Origin: Methylophilaceae bacterium 11
GTDB lineage: Bacteria; Pseudomonadota; Gammaproteobacteria; Burkholderiales; Methylophilaceae
NCBI GenBank assembly: GCA_000525025.1
Contig: JCKJ01000001.1
Location: 496,001 to 560,000 of the forward strand
Direction of reading: 5' to 3'
DNA length: 64,000 bases
The notes below the pieces were generated by a model. The model did not search any database. It saw only the letters and a program-made list of their open reading frames with translations, and was not told the origin of the DNA. The position numbers and the translations under genes were made by a program. Shown here in pieces: positions 41,939 through 51,442 of the stretch (position 1 is the stretch's first letter; each line of letters begins with the position of its first letter).

Positions 41939-42709
41939 TCATGGTTGCTGGTGGCTCAATCGCTGGTTAAAGGCTGCAGAAATCATCTGATATGCAAGCT
42001 GCGTCACATGCTGGCGCGTGTGGCCGACACAGGGGATAGGTGTGAGAAAGTGCAATTCCACCACTGGATTTTTTAAGCGCAAGATTTGATCCATCGATTC
42101 GATCATGCTGGTTTCTCCCGCATAGGCCATGGTTAAACTAGGCTGTCCATTAGGCTGCGGATAGTAAATGGCAATTGGCCACAACGTGGCTTGCGCATCT
42201 ACGGCAGCTTGAACAATGCTGCTTTTAAACGGAAGCATGTGCGTCCCGTCTGTGGTTGTCCCTTCCGGAAAAAAGCAGACATTTTCTAAATTACGCAGAC
42301 TTTCTGAGGTGATTTCCACAATCCTAGCGGCATCTCTGCGGATGGTCCGATTAATAAACAAAGTGCCGGACTTGGTCACCAAATAACCAAACACTGGCCA
42401 AGTCCTGATTTCTAATTTTGCAATAAACCGCACGGGTATCAGGCTATTTAGGGCATGAATGTCCGTCCACGAAATATGATTAGCAACAAACATGGTGCTG
42501 TGGGTTGTGCTGTCTGGGCGTACGCCAAACACACGTACTTGTATGCTAAAACACTTGAGTAGCGATTGACACCACCAGCGTATGATACGGCCACGCCGAT
42601 ACGCACTCACCAAAGGCAATACTGCTGCGGCAATGGCGAGACCTAATAGCGTGTGAACAATCACCCGTGCAATACGGAAATAGCGAATAAGCGTTGGTGT
42701 TTGTTGCAA
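41939..42709 (-). CDS. 1-acylglycerol-3-phosphate-type O-acyltransferase (OlsA/PlsC-like)
   Basis: 256-residue PlsC-family acyltransferase. The catalytic HxxxxD is in NHISWTDIHAL (about residue 76), with FFPEGTTTDG (about 145-154). An N-terminal hydrophobic segment is at about 17-35. The upstream gene (start to stop gap of 2 bases) encodes an ornithine N-acyltransferase-like protein, so this enzyme probably acts as OlsA, adding the second acyl chain to lyso-ornithine lipid. A role in phosphatidic acid synthesis is the alternative. Confidence 0.85.
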   Translation of the reverse strand: MQQTPTLIRYFRIARVIVHTLLGLAIAAAVLPLVSAYRRGRIIRWWCQSLLKCFSIQVRVFGVRPDSTTHSTMFVANHISWTDIHALNSLIPVRFIAKLEIRTWPVFGYLVTKSGTLFINRTIRRDAARIVEITSESLRNLENVCFFPEGTTTDGTHMLPFKSSIVQAAVDAQATLWPIAIYYPQPNGQPSLTMAYAGETSMIESMDQILRLKNPVVELHFLTPIPCVGHTRQHVTQLAYQMISAAFNQRLSHQQP

Positions 42710-42711
42710 AT

Positions 42712-43461
42712 TTATTTTAAGAAATGCGCGGCATATCTTTTGTTGATTCTAGATAATGGCAACATTACCAGCATATCTGCGGTATTGAAATAGGCATCCC
42801 ATGCTGGCTCGCTACAAATGTAGGCGCCCAGTCTTAAATAGCCTTTAATCAGCGGCGGGCAGGCTACTTGAATGTCTTGATTCAAGGCTTCGATCGGTAA
42901 TGGGTTGTGTGGGAACACGCGATATTCTGGTGGTGATAGATAGTCATCTTTGAGGCGATTAAAGAGTGACGCGGCAGCATGACCACCATCGTTCATCGGT
43001 ACGCTAGCGCAGCCAATCATATACTCGTAATGATGCATTTGCATATATTTGGCCAAGCCCGCCCACAACATCGTAATAGTACCGCCGCTGCGATAATCTT
43101 GATGCACGCATGCGCGACCGACTTCTACGGTACGATCAAATAAATGTGTAATCCGGCTCAAGTCAAATTCGCCGGCAGAGTAATAACCGCCAGCTTGGGC
43201 AGCTTGATGTGGATTCAATATACGGTAAGTGCCAATTACTTGATGAGTGCTGCTTTCACGCACCAATAAGTGATCGCAGAAGGCATCAAATCCATCAATA
43301 TCTAATCCGCCGGTACCACTGACTTGCGCGCCCATCTCTTCGGCAAATACTTTGTAGCGTAAGCGCTGAGCTTCTGCAATCTCTGCAGGGGTGCGTGCAA
43401 TAGATAGATATAAGCGGCTTTGCGCTTGACTGGATTCTTGATTGAGTGCTTTTTGAAACAT
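42712..43461 (-). CDS. GNAT-fold acyltransferase, OlsB-like (lyso-ornithine lipid synthesis)
   Basis: 249-residue member of the hemolysin-like/OlsB acyltransferase family. It shows AEAQRLRYKVFAEEMGA, DAFCDHLLVRES, VIGTYRIL and VEVGRACVHQDYRSGGTI, followed by ASVPMNDGGHAAASLFN. Family members transfer a 3-hydroxyacyl chain from ACP to the ornithine amine. The adjacent PlsC gene completes an olsBA pair, giving phosphorus-free ornithine lipids. Such lipids often replace phospholipids in phosphate limitation; no Pho box was identified upstream. Confidence 0.85.
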   Translation of the reverse strand: MFQKALNQESSQAQSRLYLSIARTPAEIAEAQRLRYKVFAEEMGAQVSGTGGLDIDGFDAFCDHLLVRESSTHQVIGTYRILNPHQAAQAGGYYSAGEFDLSRITHLFDRTVEVGRACVHQDYRSGGTITMLWAGLAKYMQMHHYEYMIGCASVPMNDGGHAAASLFNRLKDDYLSPPEYRVFPHNPLPIEALNQDIQVACPPLIKGYLRLGAYICSEPAWDAYFNTADMLVMLPLSRINKRYAAHFLK

Positions 43462-43574
43462 ATCATCTCTCCGTGAATTTGAAGAGATGATAGGTAGGCT
43501 AGATGAAATTTAAATGACGGCCTGGTGACAGTTTAATGAAACGCTATCACCACTGTTTGCAGTGTCACTGACGA

Positions 43575-44027
43575 TTAGTGGGAGACTCTTGAAGTCTCGC
43601 CATTCTCTACGATGCGTACTTTTTCGCCCGGACTAAATGCTTCATCTGCTTCTTGCACAATTGCAATCAAGCCGCCGCCATCCAGTTTTACCGTGATTTC
43701 AATGCCGTCTTTACGGGTCACGACTTCTTCAGCAGCTGAGCCGGCAAGGCCGCCTGCCACCGCGCCAATCACCGCAGCAATTGCACTGCCACGGCCACCA
43801 CCAATAGAGCTACCAGCGATACCGCCGATGGCACCACCTGCAACCGTACCCACCGGGGATTTAGTGCCTTCCAATTTCACTTGGCGCACACTTTCTACAA
43901 TGCCGGTTTTAACGGTTTGTACTTTGCGCGCATCGTCACGTTTATATACGCTACCAGAGTTTGAGCTTGCACAAGCAGCAAGGATGCTGGTGATGACGAT
44001 GAGGCATGCTAATTTAATGTAACGCAT
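43575..44027 (-). CDS. Glycine-zipper outer-membrane lipoprotein (SlyB/PcP-like)
   Basis: 150-residue lipoprotein: signal peptide with lipobox LAAC (Cys19), then a glycine-zipper region (about 63-97) GGAIGGIAGSSIGGGRGSA and GAVAGGLAGSAAEE, and a C-terminal beta region with GEKVRIVENGETSRV. The family (Rick 17 kDa/SlyB) stabilises the outer membrane. It follows the kinase gene by 26 bases on the same strand. Confidence 0.88.
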   Translation of the reverse strand: MRYIKLACLIVITSILAACASSNSGSVYKRDDARKVQTVKTGIVESVRQVKLEGTKSPVGTVAGGAIGGIAGSSIGGGRGSAIAAVIGAVAGGLAGSAAEEVVTRKDGIEITVKLDGGGLIAIVQEADEAFSPGEKVRIVENGETSRVSH

Positions 44028-44053
44028 ACAGAACTCCTTTAACTATTGTTTCA

Positions 44054-45010
44054 TTATTGAGTGAGTTTTTCTTTTGCTGCCACTTCTTTGACCAGTGCAT
44101 GGCTATAGACGTTCTCAATTTCTTCGCGTGTTGGGCGATGATTTTGTCCGCCTCTACTTGCGATTTTAATCGCCCCCATTGTAGAAGCGAGTCTGCCACA
44201 AGTCGGCCAATCCCAACCTCTTACCATGCCATAGAGCAGCCCGGCACGGTACGCATCGCCACAGCCAGTAGGATCTACAATCTTATCTGCGTTAACGCAT
44301 GGAATCTCAAACAGTTGACCATCGGCATAGATTTGGGAGCCGTTGGCGCCTAATGTCACAATCAGCGCCTTCACTTTTGCCGCCAGCTGCTCCAGGTTCA
44401 AACCGGTTTTATCCTGAATGACTTGTGACTCATAATCATTGACGGCCAAATAATCGGCCATGTCGATAAAATGTAATAACTCTTCACCGTTGAACATGGG
44501 TAAACCTTGGCCAGGGTCGAACATAAATGGGATGCCAGCTTCAAAACACTCGCGCGCGTGTTGGAACATGCCGTCTCGGCCATCTGGAGCAATAATGGCA
44601 AGGCTCACATCCTGAGTGTCTTTGACACTGTTTTGATGTGATTCCACCATTGCACCCGGGTGGAACGCTGTAATCTGATTGTCCTCAGTGTCGGTCGTAA
44701 TAAAAGCCTGCGCAGTAAAGCTATGATCAATGGATTTTACATGGGCTTGATTCAGCTGATTTTGCTCAAGCCATTTGGCGTAGGGTGTAAAGTCTTCACC
44801 CACGGTCGCCATAATGAGAGGGTTGCCTTCTAGCAATTGCAAGTTGTAGGCAATATTGCCGGCAGTACCACCAAACTCTCTACGCATCTCCGGTACATAA
44901 AAAGCGACGCTTAATTTATGAATTTTGTCTGGCAGGATATGGTTTTTGAATTGGTCTTGGAACACCATGATGGTGTCGTAAGCAAGTGAGCCACAAATAA
45001 GAATATGCAT
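44054..45010 (-). CDS. PfkB-family sugar or nucleoside kinase
   Basis: 318-residue ribokinase-family kinase. The N-terminal substrate motif is REFGGTAGNIAYNL, and the C-terminal anion hole and catalytic base are in VDPTGCGDAYRAGLL (GCGD instead of the common GAGD). Substrate unknown; adenosine or a hexose are common in relatives. The ATG at 45010 (MHILICGSLAYD) is preferred to the longer frame from 45067, which would begin in the AAGCATT repeats. No strong ribosome-binding site is visible. Confidence 0.9.
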   Translation of the reverse strand: MHILICGSLAYDTIMVFQDQFKNHILPDKIHKLSVAFYVPEMRREFGGTAGNIAYNLQLLEGNPLIMATVGEDFTPYAKWLEQNQLNQAHVKSIDHSFTAQAFITTDTEDNQITAFHPGAMVESHQNSVKDTQDVSLAIIAPDGRDGMFQHARECFEAGIPFMFDPGQGLPMFNGEELLHFIDMADYLAVNDYESQVIQDKTGLNLEQLAAKVKALIVTLGANGSQIYADGQLFEIPCVNADKIVDPTGCGDAYRAGLLYGMVRGWDWPTCGRLASTMGAIKIASRGGQNHRPTREEIENVYSHALVKEVAAKEKLTQ

Positions 45011-45065
45011 GATAAACGTACGGAATAATAATCCGTCATTATCGTGTAGCTTAATGGCGTAAAGC

Positions 45066-45086
45066 AAGCATTAAGCATTAAGCATT
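45066..45086. repeat. Three AAGCATT tandem copies
   Basis: Perfect 7-bp units at 45066-45072, 45073-45079 and 45080-45086, starting 11 bases past the stop of the TetR gene at 45097 (minus strand). Confidence 0.8.
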
Positions 45087-45096
45087 TAGTGTGGAA

Positions 45097-45657
45097 TTAT
45101 TTGCGTGCGCCGTCGATTAGAATTTTGGCAGCTTGTTTCGCGTACTTGATGGCGCCAGAGCCACGTTTCATTTGCTCAGCTTGTACAGCGCCTTCAAACA
45201 GCAGTGAGAGCTGCAATGCCAAGCCGTCTGCATCCTGAATATTGGCGTCTGCTGCTAGTTTTGCAATATACAGTCTGAAATCTCTGGATTGTTGCGAAGA
45301 AAGTTGATGAATAGGGTTCTGCTCATCTGGAAATTCTGCAGAAGCTTTGATAAAGCCCATGCCTAAAAAGCTAGGAGAGCTGACCCACTCTTCAATGAAG
45401 TCAAATAATTGCTGTATTTTTTCTGTGGGTTTTTGATTGCTTGTGCTGAATTTAAGATCTAGCCAGCTTTGGAAGTCAGACTGACTTTTTCTTAATACTT
45501 CTAAAATCAACTCTTCCTTGGTGCGGAAGTATTTGTACAGTGTCATTTTAGTAGTGCCAGCCTCGGCTACAATGGTGTCTACGCCAGTCGAGTTAATCCC
45601 TCTCGTTTGAAAAAGATCGGTCGCCGTACTTAATATTCGTTCGCGTAACACAGACAT
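45097..45657 (-). CDS. TetR-family regulator
   Basis: 186-residue TetR protein. The helix-turn-helix is at about residues 8-47 (ILSTATDLFQTRGINSTG, VDTIVAEAGTTKMTLYKYF). The C-terminal half has LFDFIEEW (84-91), FIKASAEFP, NPIHQL and AKQAAKILI (173-181), typical of a common TetR ligand-domain subfamily. The gene upstream on the same strand, 61 bases away, encodes a membrane protein whose cytoplasmic half looks like this C-terminal domain. The target genes are unknown. Confidence 0.92.
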   Translation of the reverse strand: MSVLRERILSTATDLFQTRGINSTGVDTIVAEAGTTKMTLYKYFRTKEELILEVLRKSQSDFQSWLDLKFSTSNQKPTEKIQQLFDFIEEWVSSPSFLGMGFIKASAEFPDEQNPIHQLSSQQSRDFRLYIAKLAADANIQDADGLALQLSLLFEGAVQAEQMKRGSGAIKYAKQAAKILIDGARK

Positions 45658-45718
45658 AATTTCATTATACTAATCTGTATATATAGTGCAAGTGTAATTT
45701 TAAAGTGTGATTTTAGGG

Positions 45719-46492
45719 TTAGTTTTTGGAGTTGGCCATTAGCATGGGTGTGTAATTACACCTCACCATGTCGAGTAGCTGATTGGTCAGTCGCTGATCT
45801 TCACGGTTCACGGAAATTTGGCCTAGTATAATATTTTCAAAATACACTTTTTTATAAGAATCAGGCAGTTGCAAAGCCTCTATTAATTGACAATTGCCTT
45901 TACGCATTTGTTCAATCCGGGCAAATAGTGCTGCCGTTTGCTCCGGGCTGGCGGTGAGGTGGCTGGCATCGGCCACCATGCCAGTGGCTGGACCCATGTT
46001 TGGCATGGTGTCACTTGCAAATTGCGCTGTGTGTGCAACTGGGTCAATGTCGTTGTATTTCCAGAACTGGTACCCAATCATGCTGCTAATAATGAGTATG
46101 GTGCTGGCCGCTACCGCATAGGCTGGTTTTTTAGGTACGTGAAACTCACGTTTGGTCTGCGCTGCAATCAAGGCCTTCGCCGCGTTTTTTGCATGCGATA
46201 AGCTAGCCGGGTTTTGGTGATGCAGCTTTTCTTGTGCGGCAGCAATCGCCATAAAATACAGTTGGTTTGCCAATAGCTCAGGCATGGCTGCACCTGCCTT
46301 GGCAGCTTCTAGCGTAAGGTAATGTACCAGTGGTGAGTCGCCTTGAGATGGTTTGAAGTCAACACGGGGCTGCATTTTGGGCGCATCCAGCCAGTCATCA
46401 AGCAGATCGAATAAATGCAGTAGACGGCTGTGTGGTGTGCTGCCCGATTTTTTAAGCATGGCGATTAACCATTCGGAATTGAGTATATCCAT
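45719..46492 (-). CDS. Membrane protein with HTH-less TetR-like cytoplasmic domain
   Basis: 257-residue protein. Residues about 7-110 align by eye to the TetR regulator at 45097 just after its DNA-binding helices: WLIAMLKKS with LILEVLRKS, LFDLLDDWLDAP with LFDFIEEWVSSP at the same spacing, SPLVHYL with NPIHQL, LANQL with LALQL, and AKNAAKALI with AKQAAKILI. About 15 residues are missing in the middle. A membrane segment follows (about 124-144), then a region of about 110 residues, probably periplasmic, with two Cys. Sits 14 bases after hemJ and 61 before the TetR gene. Function unknown; it could modulate the regulator or share its signal. Confidence 0.75.
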   Translation of the reverse strand: MDILNSEWLIAMLKKSGSTPHSRLLHLFDLLDDWLDAPKMQPRVDFKPSQGDSPLVHYLTLEAAKAGAAMPELLANQLYFMAIAAAQEKLHHQNPASLSHAKNAAKALIAAQTKREFHVPKKPAYAVAASTILIISSMIGYQFWKYNDIDPVAHTAQFASDTMPNMGPATGMVADASHLTASPEQTAALFARIEQMRKGNCQLIEALQLPDSYKKVYFENIILGQISVNREDQRLTNQLLDMVRCNYTPMLMANSKN

Positions 46493-46506
46493 GCTGTTCC
46501 TTTCAC

Positions 46507-46917
46507 CTAAAAAGGTTTGACGACCACTAGAATCACGATTGCAAATAATACTAACACGGGGAATTCATTAAACCAGCGATACCACATATGGCTATGCTGA
46601 TTTTTGCCAGCGGCAAAGTCTCGCATCAGCTTGCCGCAGTATAGATGATAAGCCACTAAGCCTATTACCAGCGCCAGTTTGGCATGTAGCCAGCCGCCCG
46701 TGATGCCATAGCCCAACCACAGCCATAGCCCTAATGCCAATGCAAGCACTGCAAGCGGCAACATGAATCGGTATAGCTTCTGTTCCATCAGCGCCAATCG
46801 TGCTTTTGTATTGGCATCATCTACCATGGCATGATTCACAAATAGGCGTGGCAAATAAAACAGGCCGGCGAACCAACTGATCACAAAAATAATATGGAGT
46901 GCTTTAATCCACAGCAT
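46507..46917 (-). CDS. hemJ: Protoporphyrinogen oxidase HemJ
   Basis: 136-residue membrane protein with four segments. The conserved N-terminal KALHIIFVISWFAGLFYLPR (with the early His and Arg) and the C-terminal MWYRWFNEFPVLVLF match HemJ, which oxidises protoporphyrinogen IX in haem synthesis. The ATG overlaps the tlpA-like stop by one base (TAATG), so the two are translationally coupled. Confidence 0.9.
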   Translation of the reverse strand: MLWIKALHIIFVISWFAGLFYLPRLFVNHAMVDDANTKARLALMEQKLYRFMLPLAVLALALGLWLWLGYGITGGWLHAKLALVIGLVAYHLYCGKLMRDFAAGKNQHSHMWYRWFNEFPVLVLFAIVILVVVKPF

Positions 46918-47414
46918 TAGTGCAGTTCTTTATCTAGTAGCTGACGCAATTCTGCAAAGTTTAGCTCGCCAATAATCCGTTGCACGCGATTTCCCTGCTT
47001 ATCGTAAAGAAACGTGGTGGGGGTTAGGTTAACACCGCCAAACGCATGCACCATTTCGCTCAGTCCATCGTGCATCACTGGGAAAGGTAGCGATTTTTGT
47101 TGCGTATAGTTAAGTACTTGCGCGGGCGGGTCGTATGGCATTGCCACTGCAATCACTTCAAACCCTTTTTGTTTGTATTCATTGTATGTATTGATCAAAT
47201 CTGGCATTTCTTTGATGCAGCCTGGGCAATCGGTGGCCCAAAAATTAACCAGTACCACTTTGCCTTTTAATGCGGCCATGGGTATCTTTTCACCACGAAT
47301 GGTCGTGAAAGTGACATCCGGAGATTGTGCTGTTTGCGATAAGCTGAATATCAATGCACCTAATAACGCAGCCAGCGCAAGTGGGATAAGAATTTTTTTA
47401 AAATGTGTCATCAT
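46917..47414 (-). CDS. TlpA/ResA-like thiol-disulfide oxidoreductase
   Basis: 165-residue thioredoxin-fold protein with an N-terminal anchor or signal (about 8-26) and the active site WATDCPGCIKEMP (Cys pair about 66 and 69), with the cis-Pro segment LTPTTFLYD. Periplasmic; may reduce apocytochrome c cysteines or act as a peroxiredoxin-like reductase. First gene of a minus-strand run with hemJ, which links haem and cytochrome biogenesis. Confidence 0.9.
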   Translation of the reverse strand: MMTHFKKILIPLALAALLGALIFSLSQTAQSPDVTFTTIRGEKIPMAALKGKVVLVNFWATDCPGCIKEMPDLINTYNEYKQKGFEVIAVAMPYDPPAQVLNYTQQKSLPFPVMHDGLSEMVHAFGGVNLTPTTFLYDKQGNRVQRIIGELNFAELRQLLDKELH

Positions 47415-47491
47415 AAAATTGTAACGTTTTTTGCTGAAATGGTGTCAATAACCACAGGCGGTTAGTAGTTTTTGTGCAGTCTACAGCATGC

Positions 47492-47497
47492 TATAAT
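47492..47497 (+). promoter_or_regulatory. Extended -10 promoter element for the FAD/Fe-S dehydrogenase gene
   Basis: TATAAT preceded by TGC, an extended -10 pattern, 26 bases before the ATG at 47524. No good -35 hexamer at standard spacing was seen. Confidence 0.5.
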
Positions 47498-47523
47498 TGG
47501 TTTTTGTTTGTAATGAACTATCA

Positions 47524-50500
47524 ATGAACGCACCGACACCTGCTGCTTTTCTTCAATCTGACGCATTGCCTGTCACGCGCTTGCGCGAGATCCCCTATAA
47601 CTACACCTCATTCTCAGACCGCGAAATTGTCATTCGGTTTCTTGGCGAGGAAATTTGGGAAATCCTGAATACATTACGCGAGCAGCGTAAGACTGGACGT
47701 AGTGCGCGCATGTTGTTTGAAGTGCTGGGTGATTTGTGGGTAGTGAGTCGCAACCCCTATCTACAAGATGACTTGCTAGATAATCCTAAGCGTCGTAAAG
47801 CCTTGATTGATGCGCTATATCACCGTATTGCTGCCATTGATGAGCGTAGCGCGGGCAATGCTAACGTACAAAAGCTGGTGGCAGCTGCCAAACAAGCAGT
47901 ACAAAAATTTAGCGATGACTTCCGTCAAACGTACGATTTGCGTAAGAAAGCGTTAAGTAAGCTAAGCAAATATACCCGCAAGGACAATATCCAATTTGAT
48001 GGACTGGCGCGTGTCTCACACGTGACCGATGCGACTGACTGGCGTGTGGAATATCCGTTTGTCGTATTGAATCCGGATACCGAAGCGGAAATTGCCTATT
48101 TGGTCAGGGCTTGTATCGAGCTCGGGCTAACCGTGATTCCACGCGGCGGTGGCACTGGCTATACCGGTGGCGCAATTCCGCTCACACCACTGTCAGCGGT
48201 AATTAATACAGAAAAATTAGACCAGCATACTGGCGTGCAAATGCGCACCTTGCCTGGCGTTGCGCGTCAGGTGGCGACCATTGAGTGTGGCGCCGGTGTG
48301 GTGACACGTCGCGCCATGGAAGCGGCGACGGATGCTGGACTTGAGTTTGCATGTGACCCGACTTCTGCAGATGCTTGTTGTATTGGCGGTAACGTGGCCA
48401 TGAACGCTGGTGGTAAAAAAGCGGTGTTGTGGGGTACTGCGTTGGATAACCTAGCCTCATGGCGCATGGTGACGCCCGATGCTACATGGATGGAAGTTGA
48501 GCGCTTAGACCATAATTTGGGCAAGATTCATGATATTGAAATGGCGCGCTTTAAAATTAGCCGTTACGACATCGACATGAAAACTTTGTTGTCTGAGCCG
48601 GAAATCATTGCGATTCCTGGGCCAAGCTTCCGTAAAGTAGGCTTGGGTAAAGATGTGACGGATAAATTCCTGTCAGGTTTGCCAGGCATTCAGAAAGAGG
48701 GCTGTGATGGTTTAATCACTAGCGCGACTTTCATTTTGCACCGCATGCCTAAACATGTGCGTACGATTGCCTTGGAGTTCTTTGGCAATGTATCCCATGC
48801 AGTGCCTGCGATTGTTGAGATCAAAGATTATTTAGACGCGACTGCCAAGCAAGAGCCTGCTGTCATCATGGCTGGCTTGGAGCATATGGATGAGCGTTAC
48901 ATTAAAGCCGTAGGTTACGCTACTAAAGCAGCGCGTCAACAACGCCCAAAAATGGTGTTGTTATGCGATATTGCATCGGACGACGAAAACGCAGTGGGGG
49001 AAGTTGCTTCTGCTGTAGTGCGGATGTGCAACGCACGTAATGGTGAGGGCTTTATTGCCGTTTCTTCTGAAGCGCGCAAAAAATTCTGGTTAGACCGCTC
49101 ACGTACAGCTGCGATTGCTAAGCATACTAACGCATTCAAAATCAATGAAGACGTGGTGATTCCATTGCCAAAACTGGGTGAATACTCAGATGGTATTGAG
49201 CGTATCAACATTGAATTGTCAATTCAAAACAAGCTCAAACTGGTGGATGCACTAGAGACGTTCCTGCAAGGGGATTTGCCCATTCAGCCAGACGAAGAGG
49301 GCAATGCGGATGCTGAGAGCGTACAGTCTAAACAAGTGATTGCTTTGCAGTTGTTGCGTGATTTGCGTGCCAAATGGCGTTTAATTTTAAATACGCTGGA
49401 TGAGCCAGTCTCTACATTGGGCGAGTTGGGCAAAGGCCACGCGCAATACGAAAATGTGTTCCGCGCGGTACAGTCTTACGATTTGCGTATTTCTTGGAAG
49501 CGCGAATTAAAGCGCCCCATGGCCGATATTTTTGCTGGGCGTGAGTATCAAAAGATATTGAATGAATTGGACGTCATTCATAAAAAAGTGCTGAAAAGCC
49601 GCGTGTTCATTGCGTTGCATATGCACGCGGGTGATGGCAATGTGCATACCAATATTCCGGTCAATTCAGACGATTACGGCATGATGCAAGACGCACATGC
49701 TGCGGTTGCGCGCGTGATGGCATTGGCTAGACACTTGAATGGTGTGATCTCTGGTGAGCACGGTATCGGCATTACCAAAATGGAGTTCTTGGACCAATCC
49801 ACTATTGATACTTTTACTACCTATAAAAATAAAGTGGACCCCAATGGTCACTTTAATAAAGGTAAATTGCTGGCTGGCTCTGGTTTAGACAATGCCTATA
49901 CGCCAAGCTTTGGTTTGCTGGAACAAGAATCTATCATCATGGAGCAATCTGCCATTGGTGAGATTGCCGATGATATTTCTGACTGCTTGCGTTGTGGTAA
50001 GTGTAAGCCTGTGTGTTCTACGCATGTGCCACGCGCTAATTTATTGTATTCACCGCGCAATAAAATTTTAGGCACTTCATTGCTGATCGAGGCGTTTTTG
50101 TACGAAGAGCAAACGCGTCGCGGTATCTCACTCAAACATTTTGATGAGTTTAACGATGTAGCGGATCACTGCACGGTGTGTCATCGTTGCGAAAAGCCGT
50201 GCCCAGTTGATATTGATTTTGGTGATGTGTCGATCAAAATGCGTAACTTTTTGCGCGAGCAAGGCAAGAAGAAATTCAACCCTGGTACGGCGGCAGGCAT
50301 GCTGTTCTTAAACGCAAAAGACCCGGCCACCATTAAGTTCTTGCGTACCACTATGATTGGTTGGGGCTATAAAGTGCAAAATATTGCGCATAGTCTCGCT
50401 AAGCGATTCGGCTTGCTAAAAGACAAAAAAGCACCGCCAGCGACAGTCGGTAAAGCGGATATCAAAACACAGGTGATTCATTTTATTAATCGCCCAATGC

Positions 50501-51393
50501 CAAGAAAAATGCAGTCTAAGACTTCACGCGCGATGCTGGGTGTAGAAGATGATCACATGATCCCGGTGATTCGTAACCCGCAAAAAGTAACGGAAGATTC
50601 AGAAGCTGTATTCTATTTTCCTGGTTGCGGTTCTGAGCGTTTGTTCTCTAATGTGGGTTTAGCTACGCAAGCCATGTTGTATGAAGTCGGCGCCATTACG
50701 GTACTGCCGCCTGGCTATTTGTGCTGCGGTTATCCACAAACCTCAGCGGGTAACCACGATAAAGGGCAAGAAATCACGGCAGACAATCGCGTGTTGTTCC
50801 ATCGTGTGGCTAACACCTTGAACTATCTGGATATCAAGACAGTGATTGTGTCTTGCGGTACTTGTATGGACCAATTGCAGAAGTATGAGTTTGAGAAGAT
50901 ATTCCCGGGTTGCCGTTTGTTAGATATTCACGAGTACCTGATGGAGAAAGACCAGAAATTATCTGGCGTTACGGGTACGCGTTATATGTACCATGACCCA
51001 TGTCATAGCCCAATGAAAACCTATAAACCGCTGGAAGTGACGAATAAACTGATGGGTCAGGATGTTGCGTTGAACGACCGCTGCTGTGGTGAGAGCGGCA
51101 CGTTTGCAGCTGCACGCCCGGATATTGCCACGCAGGTCAAATTCCGCAAGCAAGAAGAACTGGCTAAAGGCATGGAGAAAATGGGTCTGACTGTGGGCGC
51201 GCCTGAGCAGCCTGTGAAGATCCTGACCTCATGCCCAAGCTGCTTGCAAGGGCTGGCCCGCTACGGTGATGACACTGGTATTGAAGCAGACTATATTGTG
51301 GTGGAAATGGCGAAGCATATTCTTGGCGAGAACTGGATGCAAGACTATGTAGAAAAAGCCAATAATGGTGGTATAGAGAAAGTGCTGCTGTAG
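47524..51393 (+). CDS. Fused FAD-linked dehydrogenase and Fe-S/CCG protein (DUF3683 type)
   Basis: 1289-residue protein. Order: an N-terminal DUF3683-like region (about 15-165, [17 protein letters not shown]), an FAD-binding PCMH domain (about 195-390, [30 protein letters not shown]), an FAD-oxidase C-terminal domain (to about 780, [22 protein letters not shown]), two 4Fe-4S motifs ([23 protein letters not shown], about 825-900) and two CCG domains (PGCGSERLF with LCCGYPQT, and DPCHSP with RCCGESGTF). This joins the parts of GlcD and GlpC/LldE-type enzymes in one chain, probably oxidising a 2-hydroxy acid such as lactate or glycolate with quinone as acceptor. The substrate is not known. Start at 47524 rather than the TTG at 47497, which lies in the promoter. 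Confidence 0.9.
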   Translation: MNAPTPAAFLQSDALPVTRLREIPYNYTSFSDREIVIRFLGEEIWEILNTLREQRKTGRSARMLFEVLGDLWVVSRNPYLQDDLLDNPKRRKALIDALYHRIAAIDERSAGNANVQKLVAAAKQAVQKFSDDFRQTYDLRKKALSKLSKYTRKDNIQFDGLARVSHVTDATDWRVEYPFVVLNPDTEAEIAYLVRACIELGLTVIPRGGGTGYTGGAIPLTPLSAVINTEKLDQHTGVQMRTLPGVARQVATIECGAGVVTRRAMEAATDAGLEFACDPTSADACCIGGNVAMNAGGKKAVLWGTALDNLASWRMVTPDATWMEVERLDHNLGKIHDIEMARFKISRYDIDMKTLLSEPEIIAIPGPSFRKVGLGKDVTDKFLSGLPGIQKEGCDGLITSATFILHRMPKHVRTIALEFFGNVSHAVPAIVEIKDYLDATAKQEPAVIMAGLEHMDERYIKAVGYATKAARQQRPKMVLLCDIASDDENAVGEVASAVVRMCNARNGEGFIAVSSEARKKFWLDRSRTAAIAKHTNAFKINEDVVIPLPKLGEYSDGIERINIELSIQNKLKLVDALETFLQGDLPIQPDEEGNADAESVQSKQVIALQLLRDLRAKWRLILNTLDEPVSTLGELGKGHAQYENVFRAVQSYDLRISWKRELKRPMADIFAGREYQKILNELDVIHKKVLKSRVFIALHMHAGDGNVHTNIPVNSDDYGMMQDAHAAVARVMALARHLNGVISGEHGIGITKMEFLDQSTIDTFTTYKNKVDPNGHFNKGKLLAGSGLDNAYTPSFGLLEQESIIMEQSAIGEIADDISDCLRCGKCKPVCSTHVPRANLLYSPRNKILGTSLLIEAFLYEEQTRRGISLKHFDEFNDVADHCTVCHRCEKPCPVDIDFGDVSIKMRNFLREQGKKKFNPGTAAGMLFLNAKDPATIKFLRTTMIGWGYKVQNIAHSLAKRFGLLKDKKAPPATVGKADIKTQVIHFINRPMPRKMQSKTSRAMLGVEDDHMIPVIRNPQKVTEDSEAVFYFPGCGSERLFSNVGLATQAMLYEVGAITVLPPGYLCCGYPQTSAGNHDKGQEITADNRVLFHRVANTLNYLDIKTVIVSCGTCMDQLQKYEFEKIFPGCRLLDIHEYLMEKDQKLSGVTGTRYMYHDPCHSPMKTYKPLEVTNKLMGQDVALNDRCCGESGTFAAARPDIATQVKFRKQEELAKGMEKMGLTVGAPEQPVKILTSCPSCLQGLARYGDDTGIEADYIVVEMAKHILGENWMQDYVEKANNGGIEKVLL

Positions 51394-51442
51394 ATAGCTT
51401 AGCCGTACGCGTCAAATGACGGTGCGGCATCCTTGGGTGATG

